From contig OU452199.1 in NCBI GenBank assembly GCA_911728435.2, forward strand, positions 3,916,860 to 3,980,859: 64,000 nucleotides of DNA, read 5' to 3'. The position numbers were made by a program, and so were the translations under genes. How positions within the stretch are numbered: position 1 is the first letter of the stretch; every line of letters starts with the position of its first letter. The DNA is from Apoderus coryli (taxonomy: Eukaryota > Arthropoda > Insecta > Coleoptera > Attelabidae). The notes under the pieces are model-generated. The model was not told the DNA's origin. It was given only the letters and a program-made list of their open reading frames with translations, and ran no database searches. This document shows, piece by piece, positions 34,601 to 46,734 of this stretch.

Positions 34601-35702
34601 GCACACAGTAAAAAAAATAGCGTAGAATTTTACACGAAAAGTGGTCTATATAAGTCCACACCATTTCGTGTATATTCTACCCTAACATTTGTGGTAACTA
34701 CCGTTTACAATTGACACAAACCAGTGTTATACATAACACACCATATTGTGTAAATTTTACACCAATTCGTGTTAAAAATACACAGAGCAGTGTAATCTAA
34801 TTCATTTCTCCGTGTAAAATTTACACAAAACATTATTAGAGTACACTGAGAGGTGTAATTTATTTTTCTACACTAGGTATTAAGTATAGAGAGAAAAAAA
34901 AACAACTATTGGATTTTTTTTAGACTTGTTTATTATATTCAAAAACACATAAAATATCTGAGTCATATTACAAAGCAACGTATGCAAAATATCAAAAATA
35001 TACAAAATTGCAACAGTACAACTGAAACATTTCTAATTAAAAAACAACAAACTACTTACGTAACGTTTCGTATACATTTAAGTATAGTATCTAAATAAAA
35101 ACATATTTTGGAACTAGATACAACATGGCATTTTTAGTTAAATCCATAGTAAAATTATAGGGTTCTTTGTACTTTAAACACTTATTGAATCACGTTTCTC
35201 AGTCTCTAATCAGTTTTACGTATTTTCTCACAAAATTTAATTGAATTTACAAGTTAATATATCACTCACTTTTATTTGTTTTATAAGACGTTTTAAGTTT
35301 TAACCCTCTACGAGACTCAGTACTTAATTCTGTACATGGACGAATCAAAAACAATCTGGAACTGCGTCGGTGACGCCAGACAAACGACACGCGCATGCGC
35401 CAACTTGGACCTATCATATTATACACTACAGGGTGTATAATCGTTCATTGTGCAGTGTAAATTTAAATATTTTTAGTGTACAAGTAATGCGAGTGGGGTA
35501 TAAAATATCACAGTGTCTGAGAAAGTAACACGGAACAAGCAAATAACTTGATTTTACATTGTAGTGTGTGAAATATTATTTTACCAAATTTGATTTCGTT
35601 ACTAGGCCGGCACAATACGAATAATGGTGTAGAATTGTTACACACAAGGCGTTTACCACTCCGTCGTGTAATTATACACAGGATTTTTTTTTACTGTGCA
35701 TT
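34598..35702. mobile_element. Nonautonomous DNA element inserted in a LINE
   Basis: The borders are inverted: GCACAGTAAAAAAAAT on the left, ATTTTTTTTTACTGTGC on the right. The first and last roughly 280 bp are crowded with GTGTAA and TTACAC motifs in both orientations, while the middle is plain AT-rich sequence. Such subterminal motif crowding is known from transposase-binding regions of some DNA transposons. It has no coding capacity and no clear target duplication. Confidence 0.72.
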
Positions 35703-35999
35703 GGTCATGGTTTGTTGCTGGCCATTGTGGGTTACCTGGGCTTTGGGGAGTCTGCTGTGTCTCTACTCGGAACGTATGTGAATGATAGAAGTCAGGTTTT
35801 CATTTTGGGAACGGCAGTGTCTGGGCCCAGGACATTGCGTAGTGCCGCAGGGCATCCAGGAATCATTGCCTTTTTTTATGTATCAGGGTTTTTGTTGTTG
35901 TTATTATTATGCAGTTATCTTTAGTATTGCTAATATGTTAAGCTAGGAGGCTGTGCATCGACTTCGCCTTTTGTGTAACTTTTCTAAGTTCTCAATAAA
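35703..35999 (+). pseudogene. Jockey-like LINE, downstream part
   Basis: Continues the interrupted LINE: HGLLLAIVGYLGFGESAVSL, GTYVNDRSQVFILGTAVSG and PRTLRS, then a jump to a short 3' UTR that ends CAATAAAGTCATTTATTATA. The catalytic ADD region is missing. Confidence 0.68.
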
Positions 36000-37539
36000 G
36001 TCATTTATTATATTATAATTATTAATCAAAATAACAGGTTTTTAAGTAAACAGTGTGCGCCTTTAGAATAGACTTATAGAACCCATAAGTACGGTTGAAT
36101 TGCAGATTTTCTTCCTTTAAGGTTTATTATATGTTCTTCTATTTCTTGAACTGTTTTAGCACAAAATAAAAAAGATTCTTGAGAGTCTTTTATTGTGTAC
36201 TTTAAATGGCTTATCTTTCCACTGGCACCTTTGGAACATAGCTTAGCGGATAGCACTAAATATCCATGAAGAGCCCATAAAATTTCTCCCCTCGTATCGG
36301 CGGGTTTTTAACATTACAAAGGAATACCGCACTGTGTTTTTTTTGTTTTAAACTGACTTTAGTTTTGTACTTTACTAAATGGTACTTATATAAAAGGATT
36401 ACTACTTACCTTATATTTCTACATTTGTTGTATTATTTGGGAACAAATTTTAAAAATAGATTTAGGAACACACTTCACTTTTCAACTGTATACATTTAAC
36501 TAAACAAAACAAAAAGGACGCGTAAACAAAAAGTCTATGAGAATGTCATAATGTCAATGTTTTGAGTATTCAGTCTATGGTCCCGGTGCATTGATTTGCG
36601 CGCGTTATTCAGAATTTAACGGTTAGGTCGTAAAATTAATGCTTAGCATCCATTGAATCAACGATGATCGTTTATTAGTTTTTATGTTCGCTGTTCATAG
36701 GTGTATGATTTACAAATTATTGTGTTAAAGGCGAAGAGCATAAATTAATAAATTTAAAACATTGAAGCAATAAATAGTGACATTACATTGATGAAAAAAA
36801 AAACATAAATTTTCGATGTCTTGCATTTATTGATTAATGTTTCATCGTACATTGTTTCTATGTATGAAATTATTAATTTATGATCAAAATTCATTGTAAC
36901 AGTGACCAATTCATAATATTAATGTTCAAAATGTTGATGACAACCATTCATTGGTTTTACGTACAATTTATTTTTCAGTGAAAAATATTGTAAAAAAAAC
37001 AAGTCCGGAAAATACGTTTTTTTTTTGGACGAATAGACAAAATTCTGTGAGTACAAAAAAACTATTTTCGGGCGTGTTGCGTACAATATTTTTTCGGCAA
37101 CCGTGTAGAATAATAAATCAATAAGATGACACATTTCTTTATTCTACATTTTAATTCTTATTTGAATTGAACAGAACAGAAAATACTACACTGAAAAAAA
37201 GATTTGTCTGGATCAAAAAAAAGTTATTTAGAAGAAATATTCCATGTACTTGGCCCAAAGGTGCTGCTACTTGGCATAAATAAATATTTGTTTATTCTGA
37301 ATACACATTTTTTTATATTAAATCTATGATTTGTTCTATCCAAACAAATAATTTGTTCCGGAAAATCTCAATCAATAAATACTTTGTTTGTTACAAATAA
37401 ATATTTATTTCTTCGAACAAGTTTTTTTTCTAGAAATTAATTTACAAATATTTTTGTTAATAAAACTAGGAACTGTTTAGATGAATTGTTCAAAAAACAC
37501 CTATACACACGTAATAATTTGGGGATTGTTTCATTTATA
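36000..37539. other. No secure gene; ATTAATG-rich and MITE-like stretches
   Basis: A minus-strand frame (36074-36300, with HLKYTIKDSQESFLFCAKTV) has no family that I can name and no splice partners. From about 36640 to 36920 there are imperfect units such as ATTAATGTTCAAAATG that resemble the 65-bp array. From 37190 a CACTGAAAAAAAG start and repeated AAATAAATATTT look like one end of a MITE. Confidence 0.3.
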
Positions 37540-37642
37540 TATATTTTCATAAAATTAAAAAAAAAACAAAAAAATCAAAATAACATTTTTAATGATTTTG
37601 ATTTTTTTGTTTTTTTTTTTAATTTTATGAAAATATTTTCAA
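37540..37642. repeat. Long near-perfect hairpin
   Basis: Two arms of about 42 bp, TATTTTCATAAAATTAAAAA on the left and its inverse on the right, surround a 13-bp loop. The same TGATTTTGATTTTTT plus ATTTTATGAAAATATTTTCA text is found in the palindromic MITEs at 52.7 kb and 60.35 kb. Confidence 0.75.
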
Positions 37643-38433
37643 TATGATGTTTGGTCCTAAAAATGAAGAGGAATTATTTGAAAGTAGACTTATCTACTTA
37701 TATCCCTAAATCAAGTTTGTATTCTCTTCGTTGAGACGGCCAATAATCTGGGGCTGCTCTTTAATGAAAATTTGCGCTTTCAAAGACATATTTCGTATGT
37801 GACCCAACATGCTTTGTATTGATTAGAACGAGCATTATCAAGGGTTACAGTTGTCTCGAGGAAAGAACACATTATAAGTCTCCAGGAATGCTCCAAAATC
37901 GTTAACTAATCGCAGGAAGCTTTGTAAAAATCGTTAGTCTTGATAATTTCCCCTATTTCAGACTGGACGACCCTTAAAACTATATAAAATAAATCATAAT
38001 TATTATAATCTTAAATGTAAACAGAAATAAGACATATAATAGCCACTTTTATGATACAAAAAATAAAAGTCAGCTGGACACAAAGAGCTGAAAAAATTAC
38101 AAATTCTACATGGTCGACGAGAGACACAATGGCATTGCAGAGAAACCATTTAATCTCTCCTGAACAAAAACGGAAGAAGTGCTCCCTTTTATATTTCCGG
38201 TGACTTTCGACACTTAATGTGTGTTATTTTCTTGTTGTGTAGGTATAGGTTTTCGAACAAACAGAACCGGTCCCAGGTAGGTAAATGAGAGGTCGTGTCT
38301 AAAAGAAACCCTTTATGATTTACAGGGGACCTGTGATATGATTACAAAAAACAGGAGTGTATATTTCAGAAGTTGTGACTCCTTTGAGTTTGCGCAAAAT
38401 ATGTTTGTCCTTTTCTAGAATCTCAAAAATATA
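37643..38433. other. No gene seen
   Basis: No domain or repeat family recognised before the long-armed transposon. Confidence 0.35.
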
Positions 38434-41241
38434 CAGGGTGTCCTACGCTGGCAACCCATTAGATTATTTCAGAAACTACTTCGAATTGAATTTTACTCAA
38501 ATAATATAATAGCAACGGCATAGCACTTCCGGTTATACCGGAAGCTGATGGCAACTTTGTTATTTTAAATGGAACACCCTATAAATTATTACATTTTTGG
38601 ATTCTAAATAAGATTTCAGACATATTTCATGTATCATGTCCTATACCTAACGTCAGTCGTTTTTGTCTTATATCAAGATTTATGTCAAAATTGACAGTTT
38701 AGGGCTCCATAAGAATTCCGGTTTTTCCTTGTAAATCAGTATTTAATAATTATTTTGCAGGTATTTTCTTATTAGGTGGGATCTTCTTTTTCGAATTGAC
38801 AAGACATTTTCTGATTAGTTTATACAGGATAGTCAAAAAATTATATTGAAAACGGTTCAAGAAATACAGTTGAAAGTCAATTTTTTCAAATAGAATGGGT
38901 ATATTATTATTATTTTATCTTCCTTAGCATTAAAAAATAATGCAATTTTGTAATAGGTTATCATTTTCTAAAATGCATAGTTTTCGAAATATCGTCATTT
39001 TAAATTTTTCTGCAGCGCCTACCGTTGTCTCTCTGGAAGATAGCTAATTAATTTAGTTAGCCATGAAAATAATGGCATTTCTCTGAATTAGCATAAACGT
39101 CAAACTAAATATGAAATTAGTTGTTGCTATTTATCAATATTTGTGACCATTATATTTTACAATAACTATTACAAAATGGAAAATATTTATTCATATATGC
39201 TGATATTGTAAATGTGTTATTAATCCATGGAGAATGAGTGTAACAAAGTGATTAATAGAACCTGTAGAGTTTTTAACGAGAGAAACCCGCATTTGCCAAC
39301 AATGACTAGAGAAAAATTAAGAAGAATTTTGAGAAATCAAATACGGTGGGGGCAGTGTCATGCAAATCGAGTACTACAAAAACCTGTAACTACAAATGAG
39401 GATAATGTGGTAAATGTTTTGGCATATTTTAATACATATCCTGAATCATCAGTGCGTGCTGCTGAACAAGATCTATGAATTTCTAAATCCTCTGTCCAAA
39501 AAATATTAAAAAGTAGTGGTTTACATCCATTTAAATTCAAATATCTTTGTGCTCTGGAAGCAGGTGATGCCGAACGACGTGTACGGTTCTGCGAAACCAT
39601 TTTAACACGAACGCAAGAAGATCCTGGGTTTCTGCAAAAAGTGATTTGGACAGCTGAGTCGAAATTTTCGAGACATGGAATCTTTAATAGACAAAATAGT
39701 CATTTTTGGGCTTCTGAGAATCCGCACGCTATTCGTGAACGAAATTTTCAAAATAAATGTAGTGTGAACGTTTTTTGTATGGTGAAAGACAGACATGTTG
39801 AATATTTTATTTACGAGCATAATTTAAATACGGAAGGTTATCTTTATATTTTGCAAAATGTTGTGGCGCATTTTTTGGATGATCTACCATTAAATGAATT
39901 AAGAAGTTGTTGGTACCAGTTAGATGGAGCACCACCTCACTGTGGAAATAGAATCACACAACAGCTTAATGAAATGTTTGAACATCGATGGATCAATCGT
40001 TTAGGGCCTTGGGATTGGCCAGCGAGATCTCCAGATCTATCACCGCTGGATTTTTATGTTTGGGGTGCAATTAAATGTATTCCAACCCAATTCCAAAGAA
40101 GAATTAGTTGGACGCATCCGAACTTCATTCGAAGCCTTACCTGGAGTCCAAATTGCACGAGCTGTCAAGAGAAAATTTATTGAACGGGTAAATAAGTGTT
40201 TAAGACTAAATGGGGGTCGTATCGAACAATTAAATTAGTTTTGTTATCGTTAGTTGATTAACTTTTTTTAGTTGAGAATTTATTTAGTTTAATCTTCTGT
40301 TCATTTCTGCTGTATTATTTTAAATTTTAGTCTTAGTTCGTTGTAATACTTGATTTGTATACCTCCCAACCTGCTCTAAATGATTTCTCAAAATTCTTCC
40401 TAATTTCTCTAGTCATCGTTAGCAAATGGGGGTTTCTCTCGTTAAATACTCTACAGGTGATATTAATCACTTTATTTTATTCTCCATGAATTAATAATAA
40501 ATTTATAATATCAATAAGTATTTTTCATTTTTATTAATTTGACGTTTAGTTTGACGTTAAAATGGCAATAATTTCTTGGCTAACTAAATTAATTAGCTAG
40601 CTTCCAGAGAGACAACGGTAGGCGCTGCAGAAAAATTTAAAATAACGATATTTCAAAAACTATGCATTCTAGAAAATGATAACCTATTACAAAATTGCAT
40701 TATTTTTTAATGCTAAGGAAGACAAAATAATAATAATATACCCATTCCATTTGAAAAAATTGACTTCCAACTGTTTTTCTTGAACCGTTTTCAATATAAT
40801 TTTTTGACTACCCTGTATAAACTAACCAGAAAATGTCTTGCCAATTCGAAAAAGAAGATCCCACCTGATAAGAAAATACCTGCAAAATAATTATTAAATA
40901 CTGATTTACAAGGAAAAAACGGAATTCTTATGGAACCCTAAACTGTCAATTTTGACATAAATCTTGATATAAGTCAAAAACGACTAACGTTATGTATAGG
41001 ACATGATACATGAAATATGTCTGAAATTTTATTTAAAATCCAAAAATGTAATAATATATAGGGTGTTCTATTTAAAATAACAAAGTTGCCATCAACTTCC
41101 GGTATAATCGGAAGTGTTATGCCATTGCTGTTATATTATTTGAGTAGAGCATATTTGACAATATAGACACTGAAATTTTCAAAATTCAATTCGAAGTAGT
41201 TTCTGAAATAATCTAATGGCTTGCCACCGTAGGACACCCTG
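38434..41241 (+). mobile_element. Mariner-superfamily transposon with about 0.9 kb inverted arms
   Basis: The element starts CAGGGTGTCCTACGCTGGCA and ends with the inverse; TA lies outside both ends (38432-38433 and 41242-41243). The left arm (38434 to about 39355) and right arm (about 40365 to 41241) are inverted copies with only scattered differences. The left arm runs through the transposase start codon into roughly the first 43 codons, so the beginning of the gene is present twice. The transposase lies between. Total length 2808 bp. Confidence 0.88.
39227..40238 (+). pseudogene. Near-intact DDE transposase with a lost catalytic aspartate
   Basis: The N-terminal helix-turn-helix part (RVFNERNPHLPTMTREKLRR; SSVRAAEQDL) is followed by an in-frame TGA at 39476-39478, then continues ISKSSVQKILKSSGLHPFKF. 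The block that should read TDE reads VIWTAESKFSRHG, so the first catalytic aspartate is alanine. The second, WYQLDGAPPHCGN, and third, RSPDLSPLDFYVWG, are kept. A frameshift near 40080 moves the last 50 codons (KEELVGRIRTSFEALPGVQI) to the next frame. One stop, one frameshift and one active-site change make it inactive. Related in type to the transposase at 20.3-21.2 kb. Confidence 0.87.
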
Positions 41242-41326
41242 TATACAAAAAGTTATGCAATGGCCAGGGCATTATCGTCAGTTTTAATTGAACTGTGAGA
41301 TGTGAACTTAATTTTTTAACGAGCGT

Positions 41327-42735
41327 GGGCAGGTGGACGTGATCTATACCGATTTTGCGAAGGCTTTTGATAGAATTGATCACTCTATATTACTTTGTAA
41401 GCTAGCAAGATTCGGTTTTAGAACTTCAGCAGTTTCTCTTATTCAATCGTATTTATCGCCGAGACAGCAGTATGTTTCAATCAGTGGGTATGATTCTCCG
41501 TGCTATGTAGCAAGCTCTGGGGTACCGCAAGGTTCAAATTTAGGCCCCCTGTTGTTCATATTGTTCATAGATGACCTCGGGAGGGAATTGGCTTGCCGGA
41601 AGTTGTGTTTTGTTGATGATCTCAAGATATTCTCACAAATAGGAACTGTGGATGATTGCTTGCAGCTTCAGCATTCCATTAACATAATTAAAGAATGGTG
41701 TCAGAGCAACAAATTGTGTTTAAATGCTGGAAAATGTAAAGTTGTGACGTACACGCGGAAGCAATCTTTCCTCAGTTTTCAGTACAGTATAGGTGATGAA
41801 GTTTTGCTAGTTCTTGAATCTATAAAGGATTTGGGAGTTCTGTTTGACAGAGAATTTTCGTTTTCGGAACATATTACAGTTATGGTTGGAGATGCTCTGA
41901 GGATGTACGGTTTTATTACGAGAAGTTGTAGATCTTTTACAGATGTGAATGCCATAAAGTCTCTTTATTTCGCATATGTCCGTTCCAAGCTGGAATACTG
42001 CTCTTTTATATGGTACCTGCTATAAAGTTTGCATTGAGAGAATTCAGCGGAAATATCTAAAGTATCTTTCTTTTAAAATTGATGGAGTTTATCCAGAACA
42101 GGGTGTACTTTATAGTGAATTAACAACACGATTTGATTTTCTCAGCTTGGATCTGCGTAGAAGGATATGTTCCGTGTGTTTTCTTTATCGGCTGTTGCAT
42201 GGTAAAATAGCTTGTTCAGAGCTCTTGGCTGAAATAAATTTTTTGATTCCTAGAATAAATTCAAGATATAATTTTCCGTTTTATAATGTGAGAGCGAGGA
42301 GTAACATATACGAAAGGTCACCCATATACACAATGTGCGATAATTTTAACTCTGTTGCTGACTGCTGTGATATTTATTCCGAATCACTGACATTAGTTAG
42401 AAGGTCAGTCACATTAATGTTGAGTCAGTCATCTTCCTGATTATTTTCGAACCTTAGCACTAATCTATTTTTCTCAATGTATGTAAAACATGGTTTTTGA
42501 TTGTCTACATTAACATTACTTGTCATTTATAGTAACATTTAGTAGGTTAAGATGTTGTTAATGTATATTTTTTAAGAATGATATATTTCTTTTTTCTTAT
42601 GAGTATTGGATGATTCTTATTAAGTATCGTGGTGTCTGGTAGTGTTTATAGTAATAATCATATTTTTTAAATGTGCTCTGTTAATGGTATGTAATACTGT
42701 TGGGCAATAAAGCAATTATTATTATTATTTTCAAG
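41327..42735 (+). pseudogene. Jockey-like LINE 1, 5'-truncated
   Basis: Starts abruptly in the reverse transcriptase palm (VDVIYTDFAKAFDRIDHSIL), then [20 protein letters not shown] and LCFVDDLKIF (catalytic VDD), KEWCQSNKLCLNAGKCKV and IKDLGVLFDREFSF. A frameshift near 42010 moves the C-terminal part (RIQRKYLKYLSFKIDGVYP; NVRARSNIYERSPIYTMCDN) to another frame, ending at 42440. The 3' UTR ends CTGTTGGGCAATAAAGCAAT plus an ATT repeat. It begins 86 bp after the long-armed transposon. Confidence 0.85.
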
Positions 42736-43239
42736 GACAGAAGGACTTTTCGAAAAATTACAATTTACGTTTTTTTTCATGATTAGATGTCCCCAATTCG
42801 CTCACAAATTTTGACCACCTATTTTAGGCTGATAGATTAGGTTGACCTGAGTATCACTTAACTTTTCCCAAAACTTCTAATGTACCATCGACCAGCATTC
42901 ACCGTGTATATATAAATATAATTCAAGTACCCATGTTATAACCACCCCATTGTCCGTTACAAATGGATACATTTAACAAGTAAAACTCATCAACACTTTT
43001 TCCGGGTGTGCACGTGCTTCGATAGACAGATAGTTCCCACATCCTATACCTCTACCAATGTTTGTATCCTGTGTTAGAAAATGCACAATATACTTAATGT
43101 CTACTTATACAATTCAAGACCTCATTAAATCCTTCTTAAATAAATTACAACAAACACTTGTAACACTTTTTTGTACCTGTATGTTGTTTCTAAAATGGCA
43201 TAGCATTATTCAAAATCACTAGAGACAATAAAGTTCTAA
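42736..43239. repeat. Dispersed repeat and non-coding spacer
   Basis: 42740-42835 is the inverted copy of 60650-60745 (shared text GGTGGTCAAAATT and TCTAATCATGAAAAAAA). The rest is AT-rich without a gene. Confidence 0.6.
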
Positions 43240-45190
43240 TTCAATTTAAAAATTCGAGACGTTTGTGTAAGGAAGAGCAGAAGATTGCGTTTAGTGAGTA
43301 TATCTCTAGAGTGCAGAGTTCTCTCAATGACGATCCTCGGAATTTTTGGTCTTTTTTCCATAACAAAACTGGAACCTCGCGTATCCCTGCCACTATGTGG
43401 AAGGACGATCAATCTTATTCTGATCCTCAAGCCATTGTCGACTCGTTAGGTAGCAAACCCATGGTGTTTTTCTTAAATCATCTAGTTATCTTGCGCCGAA
43501 TGTTCCTGGAAGCTCTAATACTGTCAATATCGGCAGATTGAGCTGCCAGACATATTTGCAGCTTCTAAACGCCTTAAAAACAAATTTACCTCTGGATATG
43601 ATAATATTCCCTCTCTTTTTGTCCGAGATTGCATTGCTGTCTTTTCCATTACAGTCAATTTTCAATCTAATTTTGAAGTCGGGAATGTATCCGGATCTAT
43701 GGAAGGTATCGAAAGTTGTTCCAGTCTTTAAATCCGGCGAAAAGTCTCATATTAATAATTATCGACCAATTTGTCTATTGTGCAATTTTTCTAAATTATT
43801 TGAATCAATTTTATATGACCGGATCTATACAGCTGTGAGACGTCAGATTTCACCTAACCAGCATGGTTTTATGTGTGGCCGGTCCACTGTCACCAATCTG
43901 TCAGTTATTACCCACTGTATCTCTGAAACTCTTGATCACGGCGGTCAACTGGATGTAATCTATACTGATTTCACCAAAGCCTTTGATAGGCTAGACCATG
44001 GCATATTGCTGAGTAAACTGCATACGCATGATGGATTTCCTTCCGGCTTGATATCTTTATGCAACTCATAATTGCATGATCGGAAACAATATGTCTTTTA
44101 CAACGGCTTTAAATCTTGTTTTTACTCGGCCACGTCAGGAGTACCCCAGGGTTCTAACTTAGGTCCATTGTTGTTCCTTCTTTTCATCAATGACCTGGAC
44201 TGGTGTTTACTTCAGCGTACTCTAGTTTTCGCAGATGACTGAAAAATCTTCGCCTCCATAGATTCAGTAGCAGATTGCATAAACCTGCTGCATGATCTGT
44301 GTGCTCTAGAAAGGTGGTGCGACAGTAACAAATTGTCTCTTAACATTCGTAAATGCACATGTCTGCGTTTTACACGTAAAACAACGTTTATTGACTATCC
44401 GTATGCAATCTCCACAAATAAACTTGAACGATGTCGGGTATTCACGGATCTTGGTGTTACCTTCGATCAGAGGTTCCAGTTTTTGGAGCATATGGAAAGA
44501 ATGGTTGGTGAGGCATCTCGCATGTATGGCTTTATAATGCGTAACTGCAAAGGCTTCAATAATACCTCTGCCCTTATCAACTTGTTCAATGCCTATGTGA
44601 GGTCAAAATTGGAGTATTCTTCCATCATCTGGTATCCTCAGTATAATATTCATAAACTAGAGGTCGAGCAAATTCAACGTAGATTTTTGAAATATTTAGT
44701 TTTTAGAACCGATGGTGCTTATCCAGTAAGAGGTTTCGATCATGAATTGTCACTATCACGTTTTGACGTTCAGAGTCTGGAGTACCGAAGAATTCAGAGC
44801 TCATTAACCATCTTATATAAATTGCTTAGAGAAAAAATCGACTGCTCTTTTCTGCTATCTTGCTTGAATTTGTTAGTTCCTAGGTTAAATACCAGATCCA
44901 ATTTAACATTTCACTTACACAGAGCTAAGACCAATGTACTGTTAAGATCGCCTGTTCATGTCATGTGTTCTAATATTAATAGAGTTTCTGATAGGTGTGA
45001 CATTTTTACAACTACAGTCAATCACCTGAAAATGGTAGCTGCAGAGACATTTGTGGTTTAGGTGTGTGTATGTGTGCGGAATTAATTAGGATTTATAAAT
45101 TAGTATTTTAGTTTATTTAAGCATTTAATTTTTTAGTTTGTAATATTGTCCTTTAAATGGGAAACTGTTGGGCAATAAACGCTTTATTTA
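43240..45190 (+). pseudogene. Jockey-like LINE 2, same family as LINE 1
   Basis: Longer copy of the same family. Upstream region FWSFFHNKTGTSRIP, then after frameshifts VSKVVPVFKSGEKSHINNYR (motif before the fingers), [55 protein letters not shown] and LVFADD followed by a TGA at 44238-44240. The thumb and C-terminus (CRVFTDLGVTFDQRFQF; RIQ-like QIQRRFLKYLVFRTDGAYPV; RSPVHVMCSN) end at 45061. The tail CTGTTGGGCAATAAACGC matches that of LINE 1. At least three frame breaks. Confidence 0.86.
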
Positions 45191-45699
45191 TTATTCAAGA
45201 CTCACCCTGTATAAGAAAAGAGTAATAAGCCTATTTATGTATCATCTATAATAGAAAACAAAATGTTTTTATTTTAAAGATATACAAACAAAAGGAGACG
45301 CGAGCTGCGTGAGTATCAAATATAGTAACATCCGTTCAAGACTGCACAGTGTTGTCATTTTTGCCATATTTCTCGAAATGACCACGAAAATGCTACATCG
45401 AAAAAGAAGGCTAAAACAGTAGTCAAACTACCAGGATGCATAATGCATTATTATAACTTGTGGGCAAATTTGACCACCTAATAAATACTTGTTTTGTTCA
45501 GACAGAAGAAAGAACTTCGAATTACAGGACAATAATCAATACATAAACACAAATAATGCACAAGTTCAAAAATACAAATGACAAAAGGAAAATATATTTA
45601 ACAAAATGGTAAAAAATAGTCAAATATGAAATAGCACACCATAAATTAAAATAATTTCAGTTATGTGCCCTGTACAACAAAGCTTGCTATCAAATAAAA
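45191..45699. other. No gene seen
   Basis: CACCCTGTA at 45203. No other feature recognised. Confidence 0.35.
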
Positions 45700-45875
45700 C
45701 CCCCGATCCAGATTGTTACTGCAAATGACAATTGGGTTCATCATTATGAACCAAGCAGGACTCCAAGCAATAAGAAGACTCATTGGTGACCGTCTTCTGG
45801 GCTTCAGAAGGAATCGTATTGATTTATTATGAAGATGGTACTTCTATAACTAGGGAAGATCTAGTTTGACAGCAG
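45700..45875 (+). pseudogene. Mariner transposase scrap
   Basis: Reads DNWVHHYEPSRTPSNKK, then in another frame TVFWASEGIVLIYYEDGTSI. These are the block just after the first catalytic aspartate and the following beta-strand region of mariner transposases. Both ends are missing. Confidence 0.6.
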
Positions 45876-46734
45876 CAATGGAGGTATATTGATGAACCTC
45901 GCACAGGGCATTGCAGTTAGAGATTTGGAAGCTTCACAAAGAATTTTAGAAACTGGGCACATTGAGGAATTTTACTTATGTGAGAGATTGAAATTTTTCC
46001 TCTATTCAATAATTACCTTTTCAAAATCATGGGCTCAATATCCATTGAAAAATGTTCAAGTATAGTTTGTTGCAGTTCTGTAAAAGATGTGGCAACCCTG
46101 TCTATGATAGATGAGGATGAGAGCGATCTTCATGTGAGATGAGTAGCGAAGCGTGATGGATGTGATAATATAACAAACTTAAGTTGGAACAGACAAGACA
46201 CAAATGTATAATATGTAGGTACCTACATGTTAATCTATAGGTAGAGACCAGGTAAATCCACTAGGTAGGTATACCTTCACGTTTATGTATGTATACAAAA
46301 CAAAGGAAATGATACGCTATAAAACACAAAACAACTCACGTCTTCGTCTGTTTGAAGATTATATAGTTAGTAGGTAAGTAATTATTTTTACTTCGTTGGC
46401 AAAATTTAAATAAATGAGATTATTTCTGGGAGATTTTGTTTTTTTTTAGGTAGAGGCAGTGGCGGCAGCTCGTAAGGTCTGAAAGAGGTGGGACACAACA
46501 AGGTGGAAATAAGGCAATAACATCCAAAATTTTTTCTCCATCTCAATAAATGCATAGAAATTTATACATTTGCTGTTTATTTTAAATATTCACTATATGC
46601 AGGGCTTTTTTACATTAAATTTCATTAAAATATTCTATGTCTTGAAAAAATTGCACTGTATTTGTGTAATAGATGGTATTGAAGCAAATTATGCCCCCGT
46701 ATTTCGCTTTCTCAGCTATGTTATATTGTTGCAT
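45876..46734. other. No gene seen
   Basis: AT-rich, with several TAGGTA/TACCTA words. No family recognised. Confidence 0.35.

Noticed and set aside
34598..35702. Telomere-like or satellite block of TTACAC
   Set aside because: The motif is on both strands, irregularly spaced, and confined within transposon ends.
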